A program made the position numbers and the translations under genes. This document shows positions 1-9,542 of a stretch of 64,000 nt of DNA, piece by piece (the stretch's first letter is position 1; each line of letters starts with the position of its first letter). This DNA comes from Allosalinactinospora lopnorensis (GTDB lineage: Bacteria > Actinomycetota > Actinomycetes > Streptosporangiales > Streptosporangiaceae): positions 18,343 through 82,342 of the forward strand of contig NZ_LAJC01000019.1 in NCBI RefSeq assembly GCF_000981225.1, in the 5' to 3' direction. The notes under the pieces were generated by a model. That model worked only from the letters and a program-made list of their open reading frames with translations, made no database searches and was not told the origin of the DNA.

Positions 1-1846
1 CGGCGAAGATGCCGGAACCGCGCACGACCCCGTCGGGGTTCACGCCGTTGACCCGGATCCCGTACTCGCCCAGCTCGGCGGCGAGCAGCCTGACCTGGTG
101 GGCCTGGTCGGCTTTCGCCGCGCCGTAGGCGATGTTGTTCGGGCCGGCGAAGACGCCGTTCTTACTGGAGACGTACACGATGTCGCCGCCCATCCCCTGG
201 TCGATCAGGATCCGGGCGGCCTCACGCGCGACCAGGAACGAGCCGCGCGCCATCACGCCGTGCTGCAGGTCCCAGTCCTCCTCCGTGGTCTCCAGCAGCG
301 GTTTGGAGATCGACAGGCCCGCGTTGTTGACCACCAGGTCCACCCCGCCGAAGGCGAGCACGGCCGAGCGGAGGGCGGCCGATACCTCGGCGGGGTCGGT
401 GACGTCCGCGGCGACCGGCACCGCCACATCGCCGCCGCCGAGTTCGCCGGCGACCGCGGCCGCCCGCTCGGCGTCCCTGTCGGCCACCACCACACAGGCT
501 CCCTCGGCGGCGAGCCGGCGTGCGGTGTACCTGCCGATGCCCGATCCGCCACCGGTCACCAGGGCGACCCGGGCGGCCAGTGGTTTCGGTTCCGGCCTGC
601 GGCGCAGCTTGGCCTCCTCCAGCGCCCAGTACTCGATGCGGAACTTCTCCGACTCCGGGATGGGCGCGTACTCCGAGAGCGTCTCCGCGCCGCGCATGAC
701 GTTGATCGCGTTGACGTAGAACTCGCCCGCCACGCGGGCCGTCTGCTTGTCCGCCCCGAAGGAGAACATGCCGACGCCGGGGACCAGCACGATGGCCGGA
801 TCGGCGCCCCGTATCGGAGGCGAGTCCGCCGCGGCGTGCCGCTCGTAGTAGCCGCGGTAGTCCTCGCGGTACCCGGCGTGCAGTTCCCGCAGCCGCGCCG
901 CCGCCTCCTCCAGCGGGGCGTCCGGCGCCGTGTCGAGGACCAGGGGGCGCACCTTGGTGCGCAGGAAGTGGTCGGGGCAGGAGGTTCCCAGTGCGGCGAG
1001 GCGAGGGTGCTCGGCGCGCGAGACGAAGTCCAGCACCTCCCCGGAGTCGTTGTAGTGGCCCACCTGCGGCCGGTCGGTGGAGGCCAGACCGCGCGCAATG
1101 GGCAGCAGCGCGGCCGCGCGCTCATGCCGCTGCGCCTCGGGGAGTGCCGCGTGGCCGTCGATGACCTCTCCGAAAGGGTGTGGTCGCGCGGCGCCGCGCT
1201 CGGCGATGAACCGCTCGGCGGTACGGATGATCTCCAGCGAACTCGACTCGCACTCCTCGCTGGTCGCCCCCCACGCGGTGATGCCGTGCCCGCCCAGGAC
1301 CACCCCGATCGCGCCCGGGTTCTCACGCTTGATCTCGGCGATGTCCAGGCCGAGCTGGAAACCGGGGCGCCGCCAGGGTACCCACGCCACCCGGTCGCCG
1401 AAGCATTCGGCGGTGAGCTTCTCGCCGCCGGCGGCGCAGGCCAGTGCGATCCCGGAGTCGGGGTGCAGGTGGTCGACGTGCGCGGCCTCGACCAGCCCGT
1501 GCATCGCCGTGTCGATGGACGGCGCTGCGCCGCCCTTGCCGTGCGCGCAGTAGTCGAACGCCGCGACCATCTCGTCCTCGCGGTTGACGCCCGGGTAGAC
1601 CCCGGTGAGCGCCCGCAGCCGGTCCAGCCGCAGCACCGCCAGCCCGGACTCGCGCAGCGTCCCCAGGTCGCCGCCGGATCCCTTGACCCACATCAGCTCC
1701 ACGGGGCCGCCTGTGACCGGGTCGGTGGCCTCGCCTTTCGCCGAGGCGTTGCCGCCGGCGTAGTTCGTGTTGCGCGGATCCGCCCCCAGCCGGTGCGAGC
1801 GTTCCAGCAGCGCCGCCACCTGGGGGCGGGTCGTCTGTTCGGTCAT
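1..1846 (-). CDS. Bifunctional rhamnulose-1-phosphate aldolase / short-chain dehydrogenase, 3' end outside window
   Basis: Last visible gene of the rhamnose operon. The N-terminal ~400 residues are a class II (AraD-type) aldolase, with a DHLHPDSG metal-site segment and a GGHG motif; it should split L-rhamnulose-1-phosphate into DHAP and L-lactaldehyde. A classical SDR domain begins near residue 421, with a VTGGGSGIG nucleotide-binding motif, NNAG and the YGAAK catalytic Tyr/Lys, and would oxidise lactaldehyde to lactate. ATG at 1846 is preceded by GGAGAGGACAG. About 615 codons are visible; the family is usually near 680 aa, so roughly the last 10% lies beyond position 1. It follows rhaI by 44 nt. 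No rhamnulokinase is in the window; it may lie further left (inference). Confidence 0.93.
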   Translation of the reverse strand, partial: MTEQTTRPQVAALLERSHRLGADPRNTNYAGGNASAKGEATDPVTGGPVELMWVKGSGGDLGTLRESGLAVLRLDRLRALTGVYPGVNREDEMVAAFDYCAHGKGGAAPSIDTAMHGLVEAAHVDHLHPDSGIALACAAGGEKLTAECFGDRVAWVPWRRPGFQLGLDIAEIKRENPGAIGVVLGGHGITAWGATSEECESSSLEIIRTAERFIAERGAARPHPFGEVIDGHAALPEAQRHERAAALLPIARGLASTDRPQVGHYNDSGEVLDFVSRAEHPRLAALGTSCPDHFLRTKVRPLVLDTAPDAPLEEAAARLRELHAGYREDYRGYYERHAAADSPPIRGADPAIVLVPGVGMFSFGADKQTARVAGEFYVNAINVMRGAETLSEYAPIPESEKFRIEYWALEEAKLRRRPEPKPLAARVALVTGGGSGIGRYTARRLAAEGACVVVADRDAERAAAVAGELGGGDVAVPVAADVTDPAEVSAALRSAVLAFGGVDLVVNNAGLSISKPLLETTEEDWDLQHGVMARGSFLVAREAARILIDQGMGGDIVYVSSKNGVFAGPNNIAYGAAKADQAHQVRLLAAELGEYGIRVNGVNPDGVVRGSGIFA

Positions 1847-1890
1847 TCTGTCCTCTCCTGTCTCCGGTGCCGGTCGGTGCGTGCGCCGGT

Positions 1891-3057
1891 TCAGGCGCCC
1901 CACCCGGCCGGCTGCCCGCCGACCCGGTCGGCGGAGATCCTCTCCAGGTAGCCGGAGCGCTCGAACGCCCTCATCGGGTCGGGATCCAGGCCGAGGCCCG
2001 TGCGGAGGTCGGCGAGCAGGGGGCGGACGTCGGTGTTGTAGGCGTCCATCAGCACCGCGTTCGCGCCCAGCACGTCTCCGGAGCGCTGGGCGGCGGACAG
2101 GGCGCCGGTGTCCACGAGCAGGGCTTTGGCCGTGGCCTCTTGGACGTTGAGCACCGAGCGGATCTGCCCGGGGATCTTGGGCTCGATGTTGTGGCACTGG
2201 TCGAGCATGAACGCGATCCCCGCACCCCGGTCCAGGCCCCCTCCGCGCACCACCTCGCGCATGATCCGGAACAGCTGGAAGGGGTCGGCGGCGCCCACCA
2301 TGAGGTCGTCGTCGGCGTAGAAGCGGGAGTTGAAGTCGAAGCCGCCGAGCTTTCCCTCGCGGAGCAGGAACGCGACGATGAACTCGATGTTGGTGCCCGG
2401 AGCGTGGTGCCCGGTGTCCACCACGACCTGTGCCCTGGCGCCGAGCGTGCGGCAGTGGGCGTAGGCCGTCCCCCAGTCCGGAACGTCGGTGGTGTAGAAC
2501 GCCGGCTCGAACAGCTTGTACTCCAGCAGCATGCGCTGGTTCCCGCTGAGCCGGGCGCGGACGGCCTCCAGTGCCTCGGCGAGCCTGTCCTGGCGGGCCG
2601 CGATGTCGTCCTGCCCGGGGTAGTTGGTGCCGTCGGCGAACCACAGCTTCAGGTCGCGCGAACCCGTGGCGTCCATGACGTCGACGCAGTGGAGCAGATG
2701 GTCCAGGGCCTTGCGGCGCACACGCGGCTCGGGGTTGGTGACGCTGCCCAGCCGGTAGTCGTCGTCCTGGAAGACATTGGCGTTGATCGTGCCGATCCGG
2801 ATACCCAGCTCCTCGGCGCGGGCGGCGAGCACGCCGTAGTCGCCGACCTCGTCCCAGGGGATGTGCAGGGCAACGCTCGGGGCGATGCCGGTGTAGCGGT
2901 GCACCTGCGCGGCGTCGGCGAGCTTCTCCTCCGGGGTGCGCGGCACCCCGGGCTGGCCGAACACCTTGAACCGGGTTCCGCTGTTGCCGAACGCCCAGGA
3001 CGGGAGTTCGATGGCCTGGTGCCGGAGCGCGGAGGCGACGGCGTCGGGGATGGACAT
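1891..3057 (-). CDS. rhaI: L-rhamnose isomerase (Pseudomonas stutzeri type)
   Basis: Cytoplasmic metal-dependent isomerase converting L-rhamnose to L-rhamnulose. The 388-residue product has the xylose-isomerase-like TIM-barrel look of the RhaI subtype, not the longer E. coli RhaA: segments such as GTINANVFQDDDYRLGS, LWFADGTNYPGQDD and VVDTGHHAPGTNIEF carry the expected acidic and histidine metal ligands. The reading frame is open further upstream, but ATG at 3057 is preferred because AAAGGAG lies 8 nt before it and the upstream extension overlaps rhaM. It sits between the mutarotase (41-nt gap) and the aldolase fusion, so order follows pathway chemistry. Confidence 0.92.
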   Translation of the reverse strand: MSIPDAVASALRHQAIELPSWAFGNSGTRFKVFGQPGVPRTPEEKLADAAQVHRYTGIAPSVALHIPWDEVGDYGVLAARAEELGIRIGTINANVFQDDDYRLGSVTNPEPRVRRKALDHLLHCVDVMDATGSRDLKLWFADGTNYPGQDDIAARQDRLAEALEAVRARLSGNQRMLLEYKLFEPAFYTTDVPDWGTAYAHCRTLGARAQVVVDTGHHAPGTNIEFIVAFLLREGKLGGFDFNSRFYADDDLMVGAADPFQLFRIMREVVRGGGLDRGAGIAFMLDQCHNIEPKIPGQIRSVLNVQEATAKALLVDTGALSAAQRSGDVLGANAVLMDAYNTDVRPLLADLRTGLGLDPDPMRAFERSGYLERISADRVGGQPAGWGA

Positions 3058-3098
3058 GAGCGGGACTCCTTTGCCGGGTCGGATCGGGCGGCGGGGCG

Positions 3099-3416
3099 TC
3101 ATTCCAGGTGGAAGAGTTCGGTCAGGGGAGCCATGCCCTCGTCCGGCCGCCCGTCGAGTTCCTCGAAGAAGGGGGCCATCTCGGCCTGCCACCGGGCGTT
3201 GACGTCGGTACGCGCCATCGCCGCCTTCGCCGCGGCGAAGTCCTGCGTCTCCAGGTAGCCGACGAGCAGTCCGTCGTCGCGGCAGAACAGCGAGTAGTTG
3301 CGCCACCCGGCTTCTCGCAGGGCCGCCAGCATCTCTGGCCACACGGCGGCGTGGCGCTCGCGGTACTCGGACAGCCGGTCCTGCCGCACCTTCAGCAGGA
3401 AACAGACGCGCTGCAT
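3099..3416 (-). CDS. rhaM: L-rhamnose mutarotase
   Basis: Small (105 aa) cytoplasmic enzyme that interconverts alpha- and beta-L-rhamnose so the isomerase is supplied with the right anomer. Family hallmarks are the N-terminal MQRVCFLLKVR strand, the HAAVWPEM segment with its conserved histidine, the central YSLF strand and the DGLLVGYLE strand of the ferredoxin-like fold. The ATG at 3416 follows a strong GGGAGGAGGGG; a start seven codons upstream is possible but lacks such a site. It lies 54 nt after rhaS and before rhaI in one minus-strand operon. Confidence 0.93.
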   Translation of the reverse strand: MQRVCFLLKVRQDRLSEYRERHAAVWPEMLAALREAGWRNYSLFCRDDGLLVGYLETQDFAAAKAAMARTDVNARWQAEMAPFFEELDGRPDEGMAPLTELFHLE

Positions 3417-3470
3417 GTCCCCTCCTCCCACGCGCACGGCCGATGGGGGCGGAGCCGCCCCGCGGGCCCC

Positions 3471-4544
3471 TCAGAAATCGAAGTCATCGACGTTGTCCTC
3501 GTTGAAGACCGTGGGCGGGCCGAGGACGATCTCGCCGTTCTCCCCGATCCGGTACTCACCGAGCTCTCCCGCCTCGAAGGTCTCCCCCTCGGCTCCGGTG
3601 ATCCGCCCGGCAGCCAGCGCGGCGCCCGCGTAGCCGGCCAGGTAGCCCAGCTCACCGGGGTCCCACAGCGCGAACTCCTCGACGGTGCCGTCCTTCACGT
3701 ACTCGCTCATCTGGTTCGGCTCGCCCAGACCGGTCAGCCCGACCTCGCCCTTGTAGTCCGAGCCGCTCAGGTAGCGGGCCGCGGCGGCGAGGCCCACGGT
3801 CGTGGGGGAGACGACGGCTTCGAGGTCGGGATGGCTCTGCAGCAGTCCCTGCATCTCGTCGAAGGACTTCTGGTCCTCGTCGTTGCCGTAGACGGTGTCG
3901 ACCACCTCGATCCCGGAGTACTCGTCCTTCTCGAGTTCCGCCTCCATCAGCTCCAGCCAGGTGTTCTGGTTCGTGGCGTTGGGGGTGGCCGACAAGAACG
4001 CGATCTCGCCGTCCCCGCCGATCTGCTCGGCGACCATCTCGATCTGCGTCCGCGCAATGTCCTCGGCCGTGGCCTGGTTGATGAAGACATCGCGGCAGTC
4101 GGGGTCGGTATCGGAGTCGTAGCTGACGATCACCGCTCCCGCCTGCTTGGCCTGCCCGAGAGCGCTGCACACGGCGTTGGGGTCGTTGGCCGCGATGGCG
4201 ATGACGTCGCTGCCCTGCTGGCTGAGCGTGTTGATGTAGCTGACCTGTGAGGACGCGGTGGCCTCGGAGGGGCCGACCTGTTTGAACTCGCCCCCGACCT
4301 CGGCCGCCGCCTCCTTACCGCCGTCGCCGGCGATGGTCATGTAGGGGTTGTTGAGCTGTTTCGGCAGGAACGCGATCTCCAGGCCCTCGGGTATCTCGGC
4401 GTTCGGGTCGGCCTCACCGGCCGGGCCGCCGGCACCGCTGTCGTCGGTGTCGCCGCGGGTGGTGCCACCGCAGGACGCTGAGGTCAGCACCAGCCCCGCG
4501 ATGGCCGCGGTGGCCGCGCCGTATCTGATCAGGGTCGGCAGCAT
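3471..4544 (-). CDS. rhaS: Rhamnose ABC transporter substrate-binding lipoprotein
   Basis: Extracytoplasmic sugar receptor of the CUT2 (ribose/rhamnose) class, 357 aa. The N-terminus is a hydrophobic signal followed by TSASC, with Cys25 as the likely lipidation site, then an acidic Gly/Asp linker and a periplasmic-binding-protein type I fold (FLPKQLNNPYM, VIAIAANDPNAV, GLTGLGEPNQM). AAGGGGTG precedes ATG at 4544, and the permease stop is only 7 nt upstream. Position after the two permeases and before the mutarotase supports rhamnose as ligand; the ligand itself is inferred from context. Confidence 0.9.
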   Translation of the reverse strand: MLPTLIRYGAATAAIAGLVLTSASCGGTTRGDTDDSGAGGPAGEADPNAEIPEGLEIAFLPKQLNNPYMTIAGDGGKEAAAEVGGEFKQVGPSEATASSQVSYINTLSQQGSDVIAIAANDPNAVCSALGQAKQAGAVIVSYDSDTDPDCRDVFINQATAEDIARTQIEMVAEQIGGDGEIAFLSATPNATNQNTWLELMEAELEKDEYSGIEVVDTVYGNDEDQKSFDEMQGLLQSHPDLEAVVSPTTVGLAAAARYLSGSDYKGEVGLTGLGEPNQMSEYVKDGTVEEFALWDPGELGYLAGYAGAALAAGRITGAEGETFEAGELGEYRIGENGEIVLGPPTVFNEDNVDDFDF

Positions 4545-4551
4545 GGGAGGA

Positions 4552-5624
4552 TCACCCCTTGTCGTGTGGGACGGAAGACGGGTGCGGGTTCCGGTAGAGA
4601 GGCGGCGCGGGCCGCCGCATTCGCGCGACGGCGTTCGGGAGCACCACGGAGAGGACGAGCAGCAGCCCGGTGACGATGTTCAGTACGTCGGAGGAGACAT
4701 CGGCGAGCTGGAGCGCATTGCGGATCGTGCCCAGCAGCAGCACGCCGCCGATGACCCCGGGCAGCGTGCCCCTGCCGCCGAAGATCGACACTCCGCCGAG
4801 GAGGACGGCGGCGACCACCGACAGTTCGAGCCCGAAGGCGTTGTCGGCCCGCGCGCTGCCGTACTGCAGCGTCCAGAACACTCCGGCCAGCGACGCCACG
4901 GTTCCTGAGGCCACGAAGAGCCACAACTTGGTGCGGCGCACGGGGATGCCGGAGAAGCGGGCCGCTTCGGCACTGCTGCCGAGGGCGTAGAGCGAGCGCC
5001 CGACCGGGGTGGCGTGCAGCAGCACACCGAACACCGCCGCGAGCGCGGCGATCAGCAGGGCGACCCAGGGAAGGGGGGTTCCCACCACGCGCTCGGTCGC
5101 CCCGGTGGTCCAGGAGATCGGGAAGTCGGCGACGGCCCGGTCGCCCAGGACCACGTAGGCCAGGCCCCGGTACAGCGCCAGGGTTCCGATGGTGACCGCC
5201 AGCGACGGCAGCCCGGCGAGTGTCACCAGCAGCCCGTTGACCGCGCCCAGCGCCGCGCCCAGCAGCAGGCACAGCGGACGATGGTCTCCAGGGGGACCCC
5301 CATGACCCACAACTGGCCCATGGCGGCGCTGGTCAGTCCCAGTGTGCTGGCGACGCTCAGGTCGATCTCGCCGGTGATGACGATCAGGGTCATGGGCAGC
5401 GCGATCAGCGCGACCGCCGCGACGTCCAGGATCAGGAACCCGCCGTTGCGCCCGGTGGCGAACCCCTCGACGAAGAGGGACGCGGCGAGGACCGACACGA
5501 GCAGCGCGCCGATGACGGACCCCCCTCGGCTGTTCAGCGCCGACCGGGGCGCTCGCCGCCGTCCTCGCGGGCGCCGCGCGGCGGCGGAGCCGCCGGCGGG
5601 TGGCGTGCGGACATCAGGCGCCAC
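4552..5624 (-). pseudogene. rhaQ: Rhamnose ABC transporter permease 2, one-base frameshift
   Basis: Second inner-membrane permease of the rhamnose importer, family BPD_transp_2. Starting at GTG 5624 (GAGGAGG upstream, overlapping the rhaP stop by 11 nt) the frame is good through VMGVPLETIV. It then needs a shift near 5276-5277 to continue as LCLLLGAALGAVNGLL down to 4552. Restoring one G to the GG at 5276-5277 (plus strand) joins both halves into a ~357-residue multi-pass protein with the typical GEIDLSVAST and LGGVSIFGGRGT segments. No other lesion is seen, so sequencing error is the likelier explanation; if real, uptake would be lost. Confidence 0.85.
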
Positions 5625-6654
5625 GGGATCCACCTCCTCGGAGCCGGCGGGCGGTACGCAGCGCCAGGAGCCGGTCCAGACCGATCGCGACCAGAATGAG
5701 CAGGCCCACGATCGCCTGCTGCCAGAAGGCGTCGACGCGCAGGACGGGCAGGGCGGCGCCGATCGTGGTGAGGAGCAGCGCCCCCAGGGCGGCGCCGTAC
5801 ACGGTGCCGCTGCCGCCGAAGATCGCCACACCGCCCACCACGGCGGCCGCGACGACCTCCAGTTCCAGCCCGGTGCCGACCGTGGCGTCGACGGTGCCGA
5901 ACCGCGCCGCGTAGAGCACCCCCGCCAATCCGGCGAGCGAGCCGTTGACCACGAAGGGGATGAAGACGCGGCGGTCCACCGGTATGCCGGCGAGCCGGGC
6001 CGCGTGCGGATCGGATCCCACGGCGTAGAGTTCGCGCCCGCTGCGATAGGAGCTCAGGCACCAGCCGGCCGCCAGGACCACGGCGAGCGCGAGGAGCGCG
6101 GGCACCGGGAGTCCCAGCACCGTGGCGCGGCCGATCCCCAGGAACGCGGGCGGCATGTCCGCGGCGTTGATCTGTCGTCCGGAGGCCCACCAGTGGTCGA
6201 TGCCGCGGAAGATGTAGAGCGTGCCCAGGGTGACCACCAGCGCCGGAACCCGTGTGGCCGCCACGAGCAGCCCATTGACCAGCCCGCACGCGGTACCCAC
6301 CAGCACTCCGGCCAGCGCGGCCAGCGGTACCGGCAGGCCGGGGAACGACACGAACAGGACGCCCACGGCGAACGCCGACAGGCCCAGCACCGAGCCGACG
6401 GACAGGTCCACGTTGCGGGTGATGAGGACCATCGACTGGCCGACCGCGAGGATGGTCAGCAGGGTCGCGCCAAGCAGCAGGTCGCGGACGTTCTGCGCCA
6501 TCAGGAAGCCGGGGTTGTACAGCGTGGTGACCGCGACCAGCAGCACAAGGGCGAGAAGGATGCCGAGCTCGCGCACCTGGCGGACCCGCCGGCCGGTGCG
6601 AGGCTTCCCGGAGCCGTCCCTCTGAACGGGTGCCTCGCCGACAGGGGCGCTCAC
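5614..6654 (-). CDS. rhaP: Rhamnose ABC transporter permease 1
   Basis: Intact 346-residue CUT2-type permease with about ten hydrophobic segments. Diagnostic stretches are [18 protein letters not shown] after the first helices and [21 protein letters not shown] in the C-terminal half, the region that contacts the ATPase. GTG 6654 overlaps the ATPase stop by 4 nt (GTGA) and its own end overlaps the second permease start, indicating translational coupling. A much longer open frame extends upstream, but it is a G+C-driven shadow of the ATPase gene. It forms a heterodimeric pore with the neighbouring permease (family knowledge). Confidence 0.9.
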   Translation of the reverse strand: MSAPVGEAPVQRDGSGKPRTGRRVRQVRELGILLALVLLVAVTTLYNPGFLMAQNVRDLLLGATLLTILAVGQSMVLITRNVDLSVGSVLGLSAFAVGVLFVSFPGLPVPLAALAGVLVGTACGLVNGLLVAATRVPALVVTLGTLYIFRGIDHWWASGRQINAADMPPAFLGIGRATVLGLPVPALLALAVVLAAGWCLSSYRSGRELYAVGSDPHAARLAGIPVDRRVFIPFVVNGSLAGLAGVLYAARFGTVDATVGTGLELEVVAAAVVGGVAIFGGSGTVYGAALGALLLTTIGAALPVLRVDAFWQQAIVGLLILVAIGLDRLLALRTARRLRGGGSRGA

Positions 6655-8171
6655 CCGGACACCTCCATTGCGCGGGTCGTCGCGGCATGCATGACGGACT
6701 CCTCCGTCGCCTCTTCGCGGGAGAGTTCGGCGGTGATCCGCCCCTCGGACATGACCAGCACGCGGTCGGCCATGCCGAGTACCTCTGGCAGCTCGCTGGA
6801 GACCATGACGACGGCGATTCCCTGTCCGGCCAGGCGCGATAGCAGCCGGTGGACCTCGGCCTTGGTGCCCACGTCGATGCCGCGGGTGGGTTCGTCGACG
6901 ATGAGCACACGCGGTTCGGTGGCCAGCCACTTGGCGAGCACGACCTTCTGCTGGTTGCCGCCGGAGAGCGTGGCGACCGGCTCCGTGAGCGAGCCGGCCT
7001 TGACCTGGAGGCGCTCGATCCAGAACCGGGCCGCCTGCTCTTCGGCGCGGCGGCGCAGCAGGCCGAAACGGCTCAGCGCCCAGCGGCGGGTAAGTGTCGC
7101 GTTGCGACCGGTCGAGAGCTCCATGACCAGGCCCTGGTTGCGGCGGTCCTCCGGTACCAGCGCGACACCGGCGGCCATGGCGGCGGCAGGGCGGCCCGGA
7201 GGCAGGAGCGAGCCGGCTATGCGCACTGTCCCGGAGTCGTAGCGGTCGACGCCGAAGAGAGCCCGGACCACTTCGCTGCGCCCGGCCCCCACCAGGCCGG
7301 CCAGTGCGACGATCTCTCCCACACGGACCCTGAACCCGACATCGGAGAAGACGCCGGCGCGGGTCAGCACCTCGACCTCGAGGACGGTCCGGCCCTTCTC
7401 GGTGTCCTCCTTCGGGAAGAGGGTGTCCACATCGCGTCCCACCATGCGGCGGACCACCGCGTCCATGCTCAGGTCCGATACGGGGTCGGTGGAGATGTGC
7501 CGGCCGTCGCGCATGACGGTGATCCGGTCGCACAGGGCGAACACCTCGTCGAAGCGGTGCGAGATGAACACGACCGCCGTGCCCCTGTCCCGCAGTGACC
7601 GCGCGATCGCGAACAGCCGGTCCACCTCGGTTCCGGACAGCGCCGCGGTCGGTTCGTCCATGACCAGTACCCGGGCGTCGAAGGACAGCGCTTTGGCGAT
7701 CTCGACCAGTTGCTGGTCGGCGATCGACAGGCCGCGGGCGGGCCGGTCCGGTGCGATGCGCACACTGAGGCGGGCGAACAACCGGTCGCATTCGGCGTGC
7801 ATGGCCGCGCGGTCGATGCGGCGGCCCCGCGCGAGCGGCTGCCGTCCCATGAAGATGTTCTCGGCCACGGAGAGGTCGGGAAAGAGGGTGGGTTCCTGGT
7901 GGATCACGGCGACGCCGGCCCGCTGGGCGTCCGCGGGGGCGGAGAAATACACGGGGGTTCCGGCGACCTCGATGTGCCCCGCGTCCGGACGGTGCACGCC
8001 CGCGACCGCTTTCACCAGAGTGGACTTGCCGGCTCCGTTCTCGCCGCACAGTGCGTGGACCTCGCCCGCGCACACGTCCAGGGACACGCCCTGGAGGGCG
8101 TGGACCGTGCCGAAGGATTTGGTCACCCCCACCAGAGACAGGAGCGGAGGCGGTTGGGGGTGAGCGGTCAC
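6651..8171 (-). CDS. rhaT: Rhamnose ABC transporter duplicated ATP-binding protein
   Basis: First gene of the rhamnose operon, 506 aa, with two fused ABC domains as in RbsA. The first has Walker A GENGAGKS at 43-50 and Walker B VLVMDEP; the second has the degenerate Walker A-like LVGAGRSE usual for CUT2 ATPases, followed by a proper LSGGNQQK signature and LIVDEP. GTG 8171 has AAGGAGG 7 nt upstream. A promoter and LacI-type operator lie just ahead (8218-8264). It energises import through the two permeases encoded next. Confidence 0.92.
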   Translation of the reverse strand: MTAHPQPPPLLSLVGVTKSFGTVHALQGVSLDVCAGEVHALCGENGAGKSTLVKAVAGVHRPDAGHIEVAGTPVYFSAPADAQRAGVAVIHQEPTLFPDLSVAENIFMGRQPLARGRRIDRAAMHAECDRLFARLSVRIAPDRPARGLSIADQQLVEIAKALSFDARVLVMDEPTAALSGTEVDRLFAIARSLRDRGTAVVFISHRFDEVFALCDRITVMRDGRHISTDPVSDLSMDAVVRRMVGRDVDTLFPKEDTEKGRTVLEVEVLTRAGVFSDVGFRVRVGEIVALAGLVGAGRSEVVRALFGVDRYDSGTVRIAGSLLPPGRPAAAMAAGVALVPEDRRNQGLVMELSTGRNATLTRRWALSRFGLLRRRAEEQAARFWIERLQVKAGSLTEPVATLSGGNQQKVVLAKWLATEPRVLIVDEPTRGIDVGTKAEVHRLLSRLAGQGIAVVMVSSELPEVLGMADRVLVMSEGRITAELSREEATEESVMHAATTRAMEVSG

Positions 8172-8217
8172 GGCGCCCTCCTTCGAACGGAGAGCCGTCG
8201 TCGACGGCGTTTAAAAA

Positions 8218-8264
8218 ACGTTTTAATCAACGGTGACGTTAGATGTCTCACTCGATTCCGTCAA
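8218..8264 (-). promoter_or_regulatory. rha operon promoter and LacI-type operator
   Basis: On the minus strand, TTGACG (8264-8259) and TAACGT (8241-8236) are separated by 17 bp, a credible promoter for rhaT. Immediately downstream is the motif ACGTTTTAATCAACG (plus-strand 8218-8232), which contains the inverted repeat CGTT-N6-AACG. A near-identical copy, ACGTTTTAATCGACG, lies at 8349-8363 before the divergent lacI-type gene. The shared 15-mer, differing at one base, suggests one repressor controls both directions; binding is inferred. Confidence 0.6.
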
Positions 8265-8328
8265 GGGGGGCGAGGTCGTAAGGGGGCAGGAAGCCGGTTA
8301 CTGGAATCCGCTCGCTGTGCACGGCCGT

Positions 8329-8363
8329 TGCTATACTTGGCTATTGACACGTTTTAATCGACG
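8329..8363 (+). promoter_or_regulatory. Putative promoter and operator of the LacI-type regulator
   Basis: TGCTATACT at 8329-8337 reads as an extended -10 element. The operator copy ACGTTTTAATCGACG (8349-8363) follows and is flanked by CACGT/ACGTG arms (8348-8352 and 8361-8365). A TTGACA at 8344-8349 could instead serve as a -35, but no good -10 is spaced from it. Location fits autoregulation. Confidence 0.45.
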
Positions 8364-8390
8364 TGAACGTCCCGATCCCTCGAGTCCGGA

Positions 8391-9446
8391 GTGACGCCGT
8401 TGCCCGAGAGTGAAGACGACAGCCGGTCCGTCGGTATCAGTGACGTCGCGGCCCGGGCGGGGGTGTCACCCGGAACGGTCTCCAATGTGCTGAACCGCCC
8501 GGAACGGGTCGCCGAGCCCACGCGGCGGCGCGTCGAACAGGCCGTCCGGGAGCTCGACTACGTGCCCAACTCCTGGGGGCGCAGCCTCCGATCCGGCCGG
8601 AGCGACTCCGTGGGCCTACTCGTCCTGGACGTCACCAACCCCTTCTTCACCGAGGTGGCGCGCGGTGTCGAGGACGTGGCGAGCGAGGAGGGACTGGCGG
8701 TGGTCCTGCTCAACTCCGCGGAACGGCAGGACCGCCAGCAGCGCTCCGTGCGGCTGCTCGCCGAGCAGCGGGCGGCCGGCGCGGTCGTCATGCCCGTCGA
8801 CGGGGGTGTCGACGATCTTCTCTGGCTGCGGAAGCAGGGCGTGCCGTGGGTACTGCTGGACCGCGGCGACGTCGGAGCCGATGTCGCCTGCAGCGTGGCC
8901 GTCGACAACCACGCGGGCGGGATGGCCGCCGGGCGGCACCTGGTCGGCCTTGGACACGAGCGCGTGATCTATCTCAGCGGTCCTTCGCGGCTGGAACAGT
9001 GCCGCGCCCGCCTGGCGGGCCTGCGCGCCGCCCTGGAAGAGGCCGGCATCGACCCCGACGGGGCGGTCCGCCCGGTCTTCACCGAGCAGCTCAACGCCGA
9101 GTCCGGGGAGAAGGCGGTGGAAGAGCTCCTGGCCGGCGGGCCGAAACGGCGGCCCCAGGCGGTGTTCTGCGCCAACGACCAGCTCGCCCTCGGGGTGCTC
9201 AAAGGGCTCGGCGGGCGGGGGCTCGGCGTCCCCCAGGACCTGTCGGTCGTGGGCTACGACGATGTCGGGTTCGCCGGTCTGCTCCACCCCGGTCTCACAA
9301 CGGTGGCCCAGCCCAAGTACGAGATCGGCCGGGCCGCCATGCGGCTGCTCCTGTCGGAGCTCAACGAGACCGGACACCGGCACGAACGCCTGCGGTTCGC
9401 TCCGGAGCTGATCGTCCGGGGCTCCACGGCCGCCTACCGCGGGTGA
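8391..9446 (+). CDS. LacI-family regulator of the rhamnose operon
   Basis: 351-residue repressor. A LacI helix-turn-helix (VGISDVAARAGVSPGTVSNV, about residues 14-33) and hinge helix are followed by a sugar-binding periplasmic-type domain (VGLLVLDVTNPFFTEVARG, AVDNHAGGMAAGRHL, LSVVGYDDVGFA). The start is uncertain: GTG 8391 is the longest reading, while TTG 8400 has GGAG 8-9 nt upstream and would remove three residues. Divergent from rhaT with paired operators, so it most likely represses rhamnose uptake and breakdown and is released by a rhamnose-derived ligand; the ligand is inferred. Confidence 0.88.
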   Translation: MTPLPESEDDSRSVGISDVAARAGVSPGTVSNVLNRPERVAEPTRRRVEQAVRELDYVPNSWGRSLRSGRSDSVGLLVLDVTNPFFTEVARGVEDVASEEGLAVVLLNSAERQDRQQRSVRLLAEQRAAGAVVMPVDGGVDDLLWLRKQGVPWVLLDRGDVGADVACSVAVDNHAGGMAAGRHLVGLGHERVIYLSGPSRLEQCRARLAGLRAALEEAGIDPDGAVRPVFTEQLNAESGEKAVEELLAGGPKRRPQAVFCANDQLALGVLKGLGGRGLGVPQDLSVVGYDDVGFAGLLHPGLTTVAQPKYEIGRAAMRLLLSELNETGHRHERLRFAPELIVRGSTAAYRG

Positions 9447-9499
9447 CCGTCCTTCGGTGGCAGGCGCGCGCCGGGCCCGGCCGGGGGAGCCGCCCGCCG

Positions 9500-9537
9500 C
9501 CTCCCCGGCACCCGGCCGGTTCGCCTCGCCGGGGAGG
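9500..9537. terminator. Bidirectional terminator-like hairpin
   Basis: CCTCCCCGGC (9500-9509) pairs perfectly with GCCGGGGAGG (9528-9537) across an 18-nt loop. It lies between the convergent ends of the LacI-type gene (9446) and the oxidoreductase fusion (9543). No U tract follows on either strand. Confidence 0.5.
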
Positions 9538-9542
9538 CCGGG

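Noticed and set aside
98..7242. Long plus-strand open frames such as 98-1951, 1867-3258 and 5014-7242
   Set aside because: They lie opposite clear rhamnose genes, contain no domain, and arise from high G+C third positions suppressing stop codons.
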